From assembly GCA_949592205.1 (NCBI GenBank), contig CATIUR010000001.1:73691059-73755058 (forward strand): DNA of 64,000 bases, in the 5' to 3' direction. This document shows, one piece after another, positions 11,673 to 23,505 of the stretch. The notes under the pieces were generated by a model, which did no database searches, was not told where the DNA came from, and saw only the letters and a list, made by a program, of their open reading frames with translations. The stretch comes from Helichrysum umbraculigerum (Eukaryota; Streptophyta; Magnoliopsida; Asterales; Asteraceae). The first letter of the stretch is position 1. The number at the start of each line of letters is the position of its first letter. A program made the translations under genes and the position numbers.

Positions 11673-14247
11673 TGTGACAACCGTCACCAAACCGTAATCA
11701 TAGTTCAAGCCGTAAGAACTCATTTTTGTGTTAAGACTCATCTTATGGACTTCATTAAATCAAAGTATTCATTTTCGAAAAACGAATCCAATGTAAAAAG
11801 AATCATCGCAATCAGACATGTAACGAAGAAGATACGAGGCTAAATGCAAATGCGTTAATTATGCGAAACGATATGATTTATTTAAACTACGCGAAATACA
11901 AAAATAATTTGATTGGGATCGCTTATTCTTAAATCGTGTGACCCGAGTTTTCTTGTGTGTCTTCGTTGTTTGGCCCAACAATCGACCAAAAGCCCCTCCC
12001 TTTTGGTGAATCATTCGGCCCAACCCAACCCTAAAACTATAAAAAGTATTCTAAAACATAACACTAACATTTTTTATCACAAAAATCGTCCATGTTGCTG
12101 TCCCAAAATTTCAGTCATGAAGATAGGCCGATTTGACCCATTTGCGTTCATTTTCAGGCTTCGGCCAAAACTACAAAGTTGTAGATCTCGAAGTTTTACT
12201 TTAAAATCTTGAGTTTCGGCCTTTGAAACACTATATATTATTTTATACAAATTATTTCGTAAACTGCTACTGTTGGTGACAAATTTTCAGAAACTTTGGT
12301 AAGTTTTCGATCCTATAACTCTTGTATACATTTGATCAATCTACAAAAATGAATTATAAGAGTGCATATCCTCATTATTCACAGATTATAAGGTATTCCT
12401 ATCGTACGGGTTCTCGTTGTCGGTATATATTCTTTCCGAATCATTCAATTAAACATATTCGATTGTTTTGTATTATCGGTTTTGTTTCGGTTCGATTCCA
12501 TTGTATTCCTAGTAATTAAATCATTATGGTATAGTTAAAATCAGTTAATAAGTTGTTGGAAATGAGTTATATGATTATGTTTGCGGTTTGGGTTGTTTAG
12601 ACAAGCGATTAGGGTTAGTTACTCATAAACCCTAAATCTAGACAGATTTGTTTATCAGTTTGAGAAGGTTATAACTTGGTCATTTTCGGATGGATTATTA
12701 TGAATCTTGAGTCTAAACATAAGTACTAAGAGTCTATTTTCAAATGGCATCGATTTCGTGTTCATAGGATAAGTACAAGTTGGTTAAAATGATTTTATGA
12801 GTTTAGATGTCAATTCTGAGTTTTCGGTTCCTGATTTTGAGTAACTTGTGGATTTTTGAAACGTATTTTAAACTAAGAATTTAGTCTTGAAATTTTTACT
12901 GGAGTAACTATAAAGTGTCAAATATTTTCTGTAAAAATATCATAATCTTTGTAAGTCATTAAATATTTTAAATAAATTATAACTTTTGTGAAGTCAGAAA
13001 GTGTTGTCGGTTTAGAGCAGTTTACTTTGATGAATTTTTAAAAATAGTAAACTATTGAAATAAGTTCTGTAAAAATTACAGGATGTTCTTAACACCATGA
13101 AATGTCACTGGTAAAATTTGTAGAGTCAAATGATTTCATTAAGTCATGTTTAAAAATTCATGAAGTGGTATAAAATTCTGGACAGAATCTGAATTTCATA
13201 ATAGGGTTGATTTTTGTAAAGACACATGAGGTTTGGTTGTGAAGAAACTTAGTAGAGGTGATTTGGACTTGGGATACAATGGAAGGACATAGATATGTCT
13301 AGGTTGTAACCCGTATACGTATATATTCATTTGTAGATTGGCAAAGTTGTTTGGTGGATTCATTTAAGGGCGATACTTACTTTGGTGTTCAAGGTGAGTT
13401 TTCGTGGCCCCATTTTCTTACTTGTTTTACATTGGGGGAAAAGTCTGCTCACATGTTTTATTAACTATTTTATGCTGTGAAACGTATTCATTTTCATTTT
13501 TGGACATATGCTTGGAATGTGTGACACTATGTGACTTATATGCATTGGTTGTTGGATTCATTTTTATCAAAGGCCTTACTCTTTCGAGGGTAAGTACCTA
13601 ATGTGTACTTTTAGTATACATTGAAGGTCATGTTGTTTTTCAAAATGCCTTGCTCTCTTTCGAGGGTAAGTACCTAATGTATGCTTAGGTGTACATTGAA
13701 GGTCATTTATGGGTAGCTACCGCATACGCAGGATTTGGTTGGGTCATACTCCTTCGTGGGGTGATGACGGTTTGTGGATTGTTTGGTTGTATTATTTCAC
13801 TTGTGTGCCATTTCTATATGCATTGTCCTAACTTATTATTATCACAGCAAAATGTTTATTTTTCTGGTGTCTGGTTTCAAACCTACGAAACTCACCAACA
13901 TTCGTGTTGACGTTTTCGAGCATATCTTTTCAGGTTATACTAGTGGACTTAAAGCAGTGGACAAGAGAACTTAGTGGACCTTTAGGGTTGCATTAAGAGT
14001 TATTCAAGACTTATGTTACATCATTAAGGTTTTTTGTGAAGGCTTGTTTTGCCTTAACATTGTATAGTACGTTTGTTTGTAAGCTTTTGAATTCATTGTT
14101 GAAATGTATGCACGACATGAACCGTTATTCATGTGTGGGCATCATGACACATTGGATATTGTATTTCATATAGAATTCTTTATAATGATGTGTTATGGTC
14201 CTATCACCGTTATACCCCGTTGTTTCCGCTTTAGATGGGGTGTGACA
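11673..14247 (+). repeat. 3' LTR of gypsy element 2 (2,575 bp)
   Basis: It starts TGTGACAACC and ends GGGTGTGACA. Within it, 13574-13647 and 13648-13712 are a direct repeat of about 74 bp sharing TTTCGAGGGTAAGTACCTAA and CATTGAAGGTCAT. Small ORFs in the LTR look fortuitous. Confidence 0.82.
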
Positions 14248-14252
14248 CACTC

Positions 14253-14307
14253 TAAGTGTTTTTACATGATTGACTAAGTTGACTGACACTCTTGAACTGC
14301 ACCAACA
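14253..14307 (-). repeat. Remaining end of the split copia LTR
   Basis: The sequence continues the LTR interrupted at 9371 and ends in CTGCACCAACA, like the other copia LTRs here. The passage GACTAAGTTGACTGACAC resembles the matching end of the 462-bp copia LTR at 55450-55500. Confidence 0.6.
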
Positions 14308-14865
14308 ATTATCTAATAAGATATATAAGATAGAAACTAAAAGAATAGACAAATAGAAGACTTAAAGATCTTTAAATGCCTACCTTTTCGTTTGATCAAT
14401 GATGAGAACACAAGACAAATTTTATTTATTATAACGCCATCTGATCAAACACGTTTAACCTCATAGTCTAATTAGATCCGGGACGATGATTGTTCCCCAT
14501 ATAATTGGTGATATCTTGTTAATTATCATAAAATTGAGTTTTTAAATGAAATATGACATTTTACCGACAACCTATTACCATCACAACAAAATTGTATTTG
14601 GTAATTGTCATCCTCTTATGTTGAAACTATCATAACAGGTCAAGTTCTCTTCAAAATATAGTTATATTCGTATAAATTAAGTAAGTAATTCAGTTTTGCC
14701 TTAAGTTGTGGGATGTATAATTTGTTGTTTTAAACTAAAATTAGAAGAGGAGGCTACAAAGAAAGTGTGACGGTAATATCGATGGAATGTGTGAATTCAA
14801 GTTCTTTGCACCAACAATAAAAAGTGTTATTAATATCAAATAACATCTCTATTGATATATAGTGA
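14308..14865. other. Intergenic region downstream of the terpene synthase
   Basis: AT-rich sequence that includes the expected 3' UTR of the gene ending at 14866. No other gene, element edge or clear poly(A) signal could be fixed. Confidence 0.5.
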
Positions 14866-17800
14866 TTACCCTACAGAATTGCCACGTGGTAGAGACATGA
14901 TAAATTCTTTGATCGGAGAAGGTGAATTATGGTCACCGCTAGAGTACATTAGAGGAACCAACTTGGCTATATATACGCAACTCTGCGTGAAGTTTTTAGA
15001 AAATGGATTAGGAGACAGACATTCCTTGTTTAGACACTTCCAAGTATCAGAAATCATCTTCAGGACGTATTCTCGCGCAATCTCATTAGAAGAATTGCCA
15101 TGTTCTTTAAGATAACACTTGACATATGATCCATCATAACCTTCGTGACTCTCACCCTGTTATTGATAAGATCACATGCATATTACTTAGGTAAAAAAAT
15201 TATGTTAGAAATCAATATGGGTGTAAAATATTCTAGAGGTTAGCAATGTACATATAAATAAAAAAAATCTCATTTCAATTCACGGTCCTATCTCTGTATC
15301 TTAAGAACCATGAATTTTGTATGTATAAAATAAATATTCAAAACACTATTACCTGTGCACCTTCCAAGTCATCAAAGAGACGCAAAAGTTTCGAAACTGA
15401 TGATACAATGCCATTGCCATCATCTATAAGGCTCGTTGCTTCCTTGCTACCACCATCCCCAAGGAGGAAATACACGTGAACTAGAAAAACTTCAACACCT
15501 GAACTAACTATTCCATTCTGTAAGTATTCTTCTGATGTTGGGATGTACCCCGAAGCAAACCATTTTGCTTCCACAAGGAATGCATCAATAAGTTTTGCCC
15601 ACTGCAATATTGTTGAAAAAGACATTTAGATGTGTTTGGTTTGTAGTATTCCATGTAATTCGATAGAATTAAAATCAAAATTCTATTATGTAAGGGTGTT
15701 TGGTTAAAAAATGAATTGAATTGGGCTTCACTGAATTTTACCGTTATAGGAATTCACATTCCTTGAAACTACAAATCTATCAAAAACATTCCGTGAACCA
15801 AACACACCCTTAGACTTTAGATGTCACCTATATATTATGGATTAATTATAATCACAGCATCATTGAAAGTTTTAATATACATATATTTCCAATGTTAAAA
15901 ATCGACCGAGTCTCAAATACCAAACATAGAGTTCACATTATATATAGCTACGTAAAAGTCAAGGTCATACTGCTTTTTGTAAGAACTGTATGGGGTTAAA
16001 TCCATCTTTCTCGTAGACTTTGCAAGCGATTTCATGTGTAATGTCATATACGGCCTTCATGGTTGACTTCATATAGTATGGCAGTTCTTGTATAGATTTG
16101 ACATCCCACCTACATATGTTTAAGGTACTATTTCATGAAAGAATATGGGGAATACAAATGATCAAATAGTTTTTGTGTTATGTATACCTTTTGAAGGCTT
16201 TTGTGAATATGATTAGCTCATTCACCGTGCCATAAATATCAAATATGTCGTCCACAATGTAAATGAGGGAAACAATCTTTGTGAGATCAACTCGCTGCTG
16301 TGAGAAAATAGGATTTGGTAGGGCAACCATGGGCCAAATATACCACTTTTGGGGTTCATTCCTAGCTCGACATAAATCTTGCATGAACCCTACATCCTTC
16401 CACCACCTATAAAATTAGAGAAGTTTTAACTAATTATCACTTCCTTGTGAATTTGATGGACACAGGGATCCAAGGACACGTATGTACATACATCTATGCA
16501 CATGCATACATCATCAACGTTATATACACTGTTATCATCACATGAAACCGATATCACGTTTTACAAATTCAAAACATGTACTCTCTTCATCCGAAAATAA
16601 ATGTCTCAAGCACATAGTTTTAGTTAAAATACATAGATTTCACATTTTAGTAGTCAAATGTCTATTTTACCTTTTGCTATATGCATAGACTTTTATGAAA
16701 AGTTGTTATTTAAGAGTAAAAAGGTAAAGTAGATTATCTAATATTAGAAGTATTGTCCAAGAGTACGTCATGTCTATTTTACCCTTTTCACCTCATTATT
16801 TTCTAGCACTAAAAGTATTGTCCAAGATTTGTAATAATGCATGTATCTATGTATATATAGCCTCTCATTGAACCTTAATATTAGAGGATTCTAATCATTA
16901 AATGTATGCATATATCAGGTTCCATTGTAAACATAAGATTTTTTATTATTCATACCTTGAGATTTGATTTAGTTCCATTGTGCGCATGGGTCGCAATATC
17001 TTACACTCCAGTTCTGCTAATTCTTGCATGATTGTTGTATCGAAGCATTTGGAGTACTTCATTAAACTGCAGGTGGTTAAACTTTTTCGTTGAGGATATT
17101 CGAGTGTATGTATAATCATTCTAGTTACATCTTCATCATCTTCCAGAGATCTTTTTGTTTCCTCTAGCATGTGGCTGCTAAACTTTGCAGCTTCATTGAG
17201 TATGTCTTCACCTTTAATGCCCAACTGTGAAGCTTCATATAATTCCATCAAGCCTATGATGTCATTTTTTAATTGTTCCTCAAAGTTGCCATTCTTTCTG
17301 ATAAATGACTTGAAAACATCTGAGATGTTGACACACTTTATGAATATCATATCCAAAAGAAAGTTGAAAAAGTATACCAAGATAGTTAACTAAAGAAATT
17401 TTGGCTGCATCAAGTCCCTATAGTAGCAACACGACGTGTAAGTATTTGCCATATACAAGAATACTCGCTGTTCCAAATTCAAGCAATCTATGATATGATT
17501 AAGCATAAGCTTTTGTTGTTCAACATCTTACAAGATAAATAGAGAGGACCTATCTGTCCTACTCATACGCATTACACCTACACCAAATCTGCTTATATCT
17601 TTCACACAACCTATAATTCAATATTTTTGCCTTGATCTATCAGGATGCCTAGTAAATTTGGATGGTGGATCATTTGGATCTTGTGGCATGTCATAAAAAT
17701 GGACAAAAGTTGAAAGTACAATGGGAACATGTGACCAATAATAAAATGAAGCTTATCTAACAAGGGAAAAAACTGAATCTTCTTTGTATTTTTGGTTAAA

Positions 17801-18760
17801 GATGTAGTTCGGTAACAAACTTTCACTTTAGTACCGAGTTAGGTAACAAATCCATTCTATTACGAATGTAGGTAGCGGACTTCAAATTTTGAGTCGAGTT
17901 AGATAATATGTATCACTTGGCATTATTATAATTTGCTTTACGTGGCATTACAGTAATATGCCATATAATACAGATTACCTAACTCAACACATAAGTTGAA
18001 AGTTCGCTACCTCAATTAATTATAAAATAGGTTCGTTACCTAACTTGGTACAACATTGAAAGTTCATCGCCGATCTGCAACTGTAACTCTTTTTTTTTTT
18101 TTTTTGACAATTAACCCATTAGAGAATCAAGAAGAAGAGCTTGAAGTCCTTAGTAACCTGCGGACACGTGAAAGCCATTCTGTCGTAAGATTCGAAAACA
18201 TAGGGAGACCTCGTAGAGATTCCATCGCTCACAGAAATTTTTGTTAATAAATTGCATGTGACGTCGTTCCAGAATTAGCTTGATCTCGTCTTCGAAGTGA
18301 TAATCAAGTCCTATTTGTTGAAGAACGTCAAGCATGAGCAAATCATCAACTTTGACATCATCCACATTGGTTATCAATTCCCGAACAAGTTGTACCGATC
18401 TTTCATGTTTTAGCACGATTTGGTCTGGCATAAACTGTAGTTTGGCATAAAATTGTCATATAGAATAGCAAGTACTATAGGTAATTAAAAACCTTAAAAA
18501 TTTGGATTTGATGTGTTACATCATAAGCTGGCATTAAAGAATATAATATCATGAGCAATCGAAAACAAACAATCGAGTACCTCTCGTTTAGTACTACTGC
18601 TTATGTGCGAGCAGAAGCGTTCAGTTCCTTTGAGAGTGTTTGAAAGCTGTTTGATTTGACCTGATATAGAACGTATAGAAAGTGTACCGCATTTTAAGAA
18701 TTGTGGAATATTTTTATGATAACATGAAGCATTTGCTGACCAACGATATTGAGCTGCCAT
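14866..18760 (-). CDS. Terpene synthase, seven exons, TPS-g-like (linalool/nerolidol synthase type)
   Basis: It would ionise a prenyl diphosphate (GPP or FPP) to a terpene alcohol, probably in the plastid or cytosol. Exons: 18581-18760, 18158-18434, 16956-17319, 16188-16406, 15971-16109, 15353-15601, 14866-15156. All have GT..AG introns, and the total of 1,719 nt gives an open frame of 572 residues. Exon sizes 219, 139 and 249 are the usual TPS sizes. Exon 4 holds the metal-binding DDIFD. Exon 6 has KWFASGYIPTSEEYLQNGIVSSG, typical of TPS-g. The second metal site reads DDLEGAQGE, with Gly where Ser/Thr is expected. No RRx8W motif is seen, as in TPS-g, but the usual Trp-containing stretch before the first helix is also absent. 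Exon 1 is basic and Ser-rich, so it may be a transit peptide. The start is chosen from the TATA box 40 bp upstream. Function and product are inferred. Confidence 0.83.
15629..15809. mobile_element. Tourist-like (PIF/Harbinger) MITE in intron 5 of the terpene synthase
   Basis: A 181-bp element with inverted ends GATGTGTTTGGTT and AACCAAACACACCC, flanked by TTA on both sides (15626-15628 and 15810-15812). A TTA duplication with a GTGTTTGGTT terminus is typical of Harbinger-type MITEs. Confidence 0.72.
16407..16955 (-). other. Intron 3 of the terpene synthase with a possible MITE scrap
   Basis: Canonical GT..AG borders. A CTCTCTTCATCCGAAAATAA phrase near 16582 resembles Stowaway-type MITE ends, but no matching inverted end or TSD could be fixed. 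Confidence 0.35.
17800..18082. mobile_element. Foldback element (long imperfect inverted repeat) in intron 2
   Basis: The left arm (about 17805-17915, with ACCGAGTTAGGTAACAAA and GAGTCGAGTTAGATAAT) is repeated inverted in the right arm (about 17965-18070, with ATTACCTAACTCAACAC and TTCGTTACCTAACTTGGT). Arms of about 100 bp around an AT-rich centre suggest a foldback MITE. No TSD was found, so the family is open. Confidence 0.6.
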
Positions 18761-18797
18761 TGGAGAGATGATAAGAAACTTTTGTGTGCTTGGTCCT

Positions 18798-18807
18798 ACT
18801 TTTATAT
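18798..18807 (-). promoter_or_regulatory. TATA box of the terpene synthase
   Basis: The minus strand reads ATATAAAAGT about 40 bp before the ATG at 18760, predicting a very short 5' UTR. It supports choosing that ATG over the open reading frame that runs further upstream without an ATG. Confidence 0.62.
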
Positions 18808-18924
18808 TGGTTTTAGTCACGAGACATGAGAGTAATAAAAAAGACAAAATAAGAAATGTCTTTTAGCAGCAATCGTGTTTCACGTTATCGAAAGTATGGT
18901 CATGTCTTAAAGATAAAATATCGA

Positions 18925-19220
18925 GTAGAAATGATAATAATAATAACATAACATTACTACTAATAGTAGTAAACATAATAGTAATAGTAATATAGTAGTA
19001 ATAATAATAATAGACTAGACATCGTCTATCCATCCTATTTCCAAATCTTCACGTCATAACGTCATACTCATCTATCCTACATCTAAATTTCCACATCATA
19101 CTCCCCCATCCTAATAATAATACTAGTAATAATAGTAATAGTAGTAGCACAGTGATACTATTACTAATAATAATAATAATAATCCTAAAAATAGTCATAA
19201 TAATAACAATAATAGTAGTC

Positions 19221-19300
<80 letters not shown>

Positions 19301-19310
19301 TATTATAATT
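18925..19310 (-). repeat. (TAA)n microsatellite with retroposon-like 3' end
   Basis: Imperfect (TAA)n and (TAG)n lie at 18925-19015 and 19085-19165, and purer (TAA)n at about 19215-19300. The spacer at 19056-19090 (CATACTCATCTATCCTAC) closely resembles the LINE end at 21006-21025 (CATACTCATCTACCCTAA). This suggests one or more LINE 3' ends with TTA tails on the minus strand. Confidence 0.55.
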
Positions 19311-19356
19311 ATAATTATAATAATCTACGCTATATATTATAATAGAGTGTGAACTA

Positions 19357-19458
19357 GGTAGTCATTTTATTTTTAGTAACCTATAAACTAATATCCACCA
19401 TTAATAAATTAAAACTTTTAATTTAGACCATTGATCTTACTTTAATAAAATGACTACC
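19357..19458. mobile_element. Small MITE with TA target duplication
   Basis: A 102-bp segment with near-perfect inverted ends GGTAGTCATTTTATT and AATAAAATGACTACC, flanked by TA on both sides (19355-19356, 19459-19460). The TA duplication fits a Tc1/mariner-derived (Stowaway-like) MITE, but the end sequence is not the classic Stowaway one. Confidence 0.65.
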
Positions 19459-19870
19459 TAAATAGTGGAGATGGGATGATCAAATGTCTAAACTACCCCT
19501 TTATTCTTATTTCAATAATCAATTAAATTAAATTTTTAATTATTTAAGGTAAATACAAATCAAGGTTTAATCTTATGCACATAATGATTGTCAAATAATT
19601 CATCATTTATAAATTCGAATCCGAATATATTTTTTAACTTTTTTATTTTATATATGCACTATGTATTGTTAAATTGATAATAGTAGTTTTAATTTTTCAT
19701 TTTTAATTTATTTTTCTCCGATCATCAAATGTATTTTCACCAATTAATTATAAATTTTCAGGTTTCGTGAATGTACACGAGATGTTCGACTAAATGTCTC
19801 TAAGGATTTCAATGGTTCTATCCCAAATGTAAGATTTATAATTTTAATTTGGTTAGTTGTTCATTTTTTT
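19459..19870. other. AT-rich intergenic sequence, no gene seen
   Basis: No coding segment, terminal repeat or RNA gene was recognised. Confidence 0.5.
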
Positions 19871-19879
19871 TTATAAATC

Positions 19880-20045
19880 TCAGACCCCACATATGTGACC
19901 TATAGGTCACGGGTTCAAATCCGTGCCTTGGCATATGTAGGTGATTTGTGGACATGTGATTTGTCTGGCGTTGATACTCGCCTTGCGGGGTGGGGCGGAC
20001 ACGTATCATTAAAATATGGTACAGGATTCGAGGGTACCCTCCAAA
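19880..20045 (+). repeat. Candidate tRNA-derived retroposon fragment
   Basis: GGTTCAAATCC at about 19913-19923 matches the RNA polymerase III B-box consensus at 10 of 11 positions and sits within a small hairpin (CACGGGTTCAAATCCGTG). No A-box could be found at the proper distance and no defined tail is seen, so a SINE is only a possibility. Confidence 0.3.
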
Positions 20046-20059
20046 TTACCTTTTTTCCA

Positions 20060-20870
20060 AATTTATTATTTACTTTAAATTTTTTCCTAAAAAAAATATT
20101 TTACACTTAGAGTCGATAAAGTTCGGATAGATATTTGTTTCTTTTTTCTTTTCTTTTTTTGTTATATTAACTTTAGTTTTGTTGCTTGGTTGGATTTAAT
20201 AAAATAACGGTGATATTGCAGTGTACTCTTTGAATTTTAACTCCATGGAAAGAGTTCTTTTTCTCTTTCTATCTTTTTTTGTGAATAATGAGCTTTGTTA
20301 TATATACGACTAGCCCTATTATCACAACAATCCAAATTATAATGGCAACTTTCTAAAAAGAAAAAATAACTCTAATATACCAAATAACTCGATAATAAAA
20401 ACGTAAAAAGCCCTTGCACAATAAAAAGTTGCATTTTAACTATTGTTAAGAAAAAATGAAACATTAGTTTATTTTAAATATGAGTGTATGATCCGTGAAG
20501 AAAATCACAATATTGTCATGACGAATCATTTTATGATAATTTTTTAACCAAATACAATATACAACTCATTTACTGTGCAAAAATCATCTTATATTACATA
20601 TCAACTTTTTAGTATTAAATGTTTCTCTTTATCACATAAAGGGTTTATAATAAAACCATCATTTTTGTGGTAAGAAAAAATTAAGATACCTTACATTAAT
20701 GAAATAAAAGATAAAAATTTGAGTACCTAAATATTATTTTACTATCATTGAGATATACAATATGTACAGTACTATTATTAACAATTAAACAATATTTCGA
20801 TTACTTTAATTTAATCATATTTAATAAATTTAAGACATGTACGTCTTTCTTTCCAATTAAAAACATTTAT
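20060..20870. other. AT-rich intergenic sequence, no gene seen
   Basis: No ORF with a domain, no terminal repeats and no RNA gene were recognised. Confidence 0.5.
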
Positions 20871-20875
20871 ACAAT

Positions 20876-21193
<318 letters not shown>

Positions 21194-21886
21194 TTTTAAA
21201 ACTGAAGTCTAATTAACTAATCAGAATTCAGTATTATTTTATTAGTATTTAATTTAATTTATTATTAATTTATATATTGTTTATATAAAATAATTAAAAT
21301 AAGTTAGTACATGTCACGATTTGATAAAAAATAATTCCTTTTTTAGCATGAAACCTTTGCTGCGTACACCAAGAAGATAAGTAGTTATTGATCAAGACTC
21401 TAATACTATTTTTGATTAATTAATTATTGGTTAAAACGTTTTTCTATAGTTTACGTACGTACAAAACCTCCATATATAACAACAATAAGCAGAAGAATAT
21501 TTTTTGCAATCAATTCCAACATTAGTTATAAAGCAATAGTAAGTTCTCCATTTTCTTAAATGTAGTCTAATGTTCTTCAAATCAATATTAAATTAAACTA
21601 TGGGTTCAAATTTGTTTCTTTAATTGTTAACTTATGTGTTTATATGATAAACATTGTATTGTATTTAGGTGGTTCTATACTGATGTTGATTTGAAGTAAT
21701 CCGACGATATGGTTTCCTAATTAAATCAAATAATAAAATTTATAATTCAATGTTAACTCAGGGAAATATTGATCTAATCTAATCTAATCTCATTTAAGGA
21801 TATGGTTCTATAGCTTTAACCTATGAAAATTGAATTGTTATTGTTAATATAGTGCTTTCATAGGTTGAAATTTAAAATAAGAAAAG
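21194..21886. other. AT-rich intergenic sequence, no gene seen
   Basis: A TATA-like CCATATATAAC near 21471 lies in a region that reads like a promoter and leader (AACAACAATAAGCAGAAG), but no coding sequence follows on the plus strand. Confidence 0.45.
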
Positions 21887-22154
21887 TCAATTTAATTTTA
21901 ATGTGCTTACATTTGCATCTTTAATTTTAGATGACCATTTATTCTCTCCATGCCACCCTATACGTCCCTAATTAACTATTCCCTTCTAGAATATTTTTGA
22001 TTACAAACTAATAGATGTTTAATACACATACTACCTTGAATAACTTAGTTACAAACCACATTGCATATTTATAGAATTTAGATAAAAAGTTATTGTTTAA
22101 TCATATACTCCGTAATTTATTTGCATAACTAAAAATCAAATGAAAATTAAATGG

Positions 22155-22184
22155 CCCGTGTATATACACGAGTTTGAGACCTAG
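22155..22184 (+). mobile_element. Helitron-like 3' terminus (copy 1)
   Basis: A GC-containing hairpin (CCCGTGTATATACACGAG) is followed by TTTGAGAC and CTAG then T. A hairpin about 10 bp before a CTRR end with a following T is the Helitron terminus pattern. The 5' end (TC) could not be located, so this is a tentative call. Confidence 0.42.
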
Positions 22185-22736
22185 TTGATAATATATTAAT
22201 ATTAGTTATAATTGTATAAGATGAGGGAAAAAGATCAAAAAGTAAACCCAATTGCGGATAGTTAACTTGATTGAAGATGATGAGCCGTAAAAGTTAAGAC
22301 AAAGAAATTACGAAATATAGTCAATAGGTTTTGATTGGGTGAGAAGGGTAGATAAGTCATATAAATTTAAATTGAATATTAAATTAGAGTTGTGTTTATT
22401 AAAATTATTTAATTATTACTTAAAATGATATTTGGGTATAGATGAGAATTTAGAATGTTTTAAAGGATATTGACGTAATTTTAAATTTTAAAAGGACATT
22501 GACATAATTTGGATAATTTTCAAGGATATAGATGAAATTGTCCAGATGATATTAAGGAGTTTAGTTGGGTAAATTTGTAATTTAGAGGTTTGAATAGGGG
22601 ATACATGATATTTTCGATTGAGTTGATGAGTGGTTTGTGAATACTATTATTATTGCCATTGGTTGTGGTTGTGAGAAGCTCAATTGGATTAACGGACTTC
22701 ATTGGTTGAAATAGGCCAACATTGAGCTAAAATAGG

Positions 22737-22738
<2 letters not shown>

Positions 22739-22802
<64 letters not shown>
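22739..22802 (+). repeat. (TA)n microsatellite
   Basis: Pure (TA)n of about 64 bp. The matching tract in copy 2 (25363-25413) is shorter, consistent with slippage since the duplication. Confidence 0.95.
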
Positions 22803-22805
<3 letters not shown>

Positions 22806-22948
22806 TTTACAAAGATCATTTTAGAAAACGCCTCATATACTATGACTATATCACCCCGCATATACATAGTACCATATAATCAATCCATGTAGTTAGCAAC
22901 CTTATTTGTATTGCACTTGCATACATACATGTTATATTCTTTCATATT

Positions 22949-23060
22949 GACCGGAGGTCCTTTTGAAAGCAGTCTCTCTACCCCCGGTAGAGTTATGAAT
23001 GTCTACATCACACCTCCCCCATACCCCGCCTATGACGGGATTGGGTATTGTTGTTGTTGT
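22949..23060 (+). mobile_element. 5'-truncated Au-type SINE (copy 1)
   Basis: The sequence GCAGTCTCTCTACCCCCGG, then CCCATACCCCGCCTATGACG, and the final GTTGTTGTTGT match the 3' half and TTG-repeat tail of the plant Au SINE family. The tRNA-like 5' part with A and B boxes is missing. Confidence 0.7.
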
Positions 23061-23505
23061 ATAAGTCCGCTTCATATATTATATTTAAGATTATTTTATA
23101 TTTGCCCAAGAACGAGACACTACGAGAACTTTGAGAGACTTCTATTTATTATTCATATCATGTACTGCAAAATTTATATAATTAAATACAATAAAAAATA
23201 TTTTAAAACTCATATTTGATTATAATCGATTAATAACATGGATTCAATTATCGAATTGTATTAAATTCTCATTTTTTCTTTGAAGACCCGATGGAGTATA
23301 CAATTGTTCATAATTCTCAATCATATCTAGTTGGTTGATTTTGTAAAATTGTACTTTTCTAAAATAAAATAAAAAACTGAATCTTTTTGTTCAGTTCTTC
23401 AATTATTATATTTTACAGCACTTTCAACTAGAAATCATGATTACAATTTGTAAAAGAAAAGTGGGATAAGAGGTTAGGTTTAGAGGGTGGTGTGTTTAAT
23501 TTAGA

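Larger units (their letters stand above)
9372..14247 (+). mobile_element. Internally deleted Ty3/gypsy element inserted in a copia LTR
   Basis: Two LTR copies in direct orientation start TTTGACAACC (9372) and TGTGACAACC (11673). The 3' LTR ends GGGGTGTGACA at 14247. The flanks carry CACTC at 9367-9371 and 14248-14252, a 5-bp TSD placing the insertion in the copia LTR. The 5' LTR keeps only its first 1.06 kb. After 10435 the sequence jumps into late RT/RNase H, so the rest of the 5' LTR, gag, protease and most of RT are gone. The shared LTR part differs at roughly 2-3% of sites by eye, which is older than the other paired LTRs here. Confidence 0.85.

Noticed and set aside
19152..19352. Ile-rich ORFs over the (TAA)n tracts (also 20748-20999)
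   Set aside because: Translation of a microsatellite.
21440..21560. Promoter-like and leader-like sequence (CCATATATAACAACAATAAGC)
   Set aside because: No coding exon follows on either strand before the duplicated unit, so a gene cannot be supported.
22911..23219. 102-codon ORF repeated at 25522-25830
   Set aside because: Reads through the Au-type SINE tail and its flanks; duplicated with the 2.6-kb unit.
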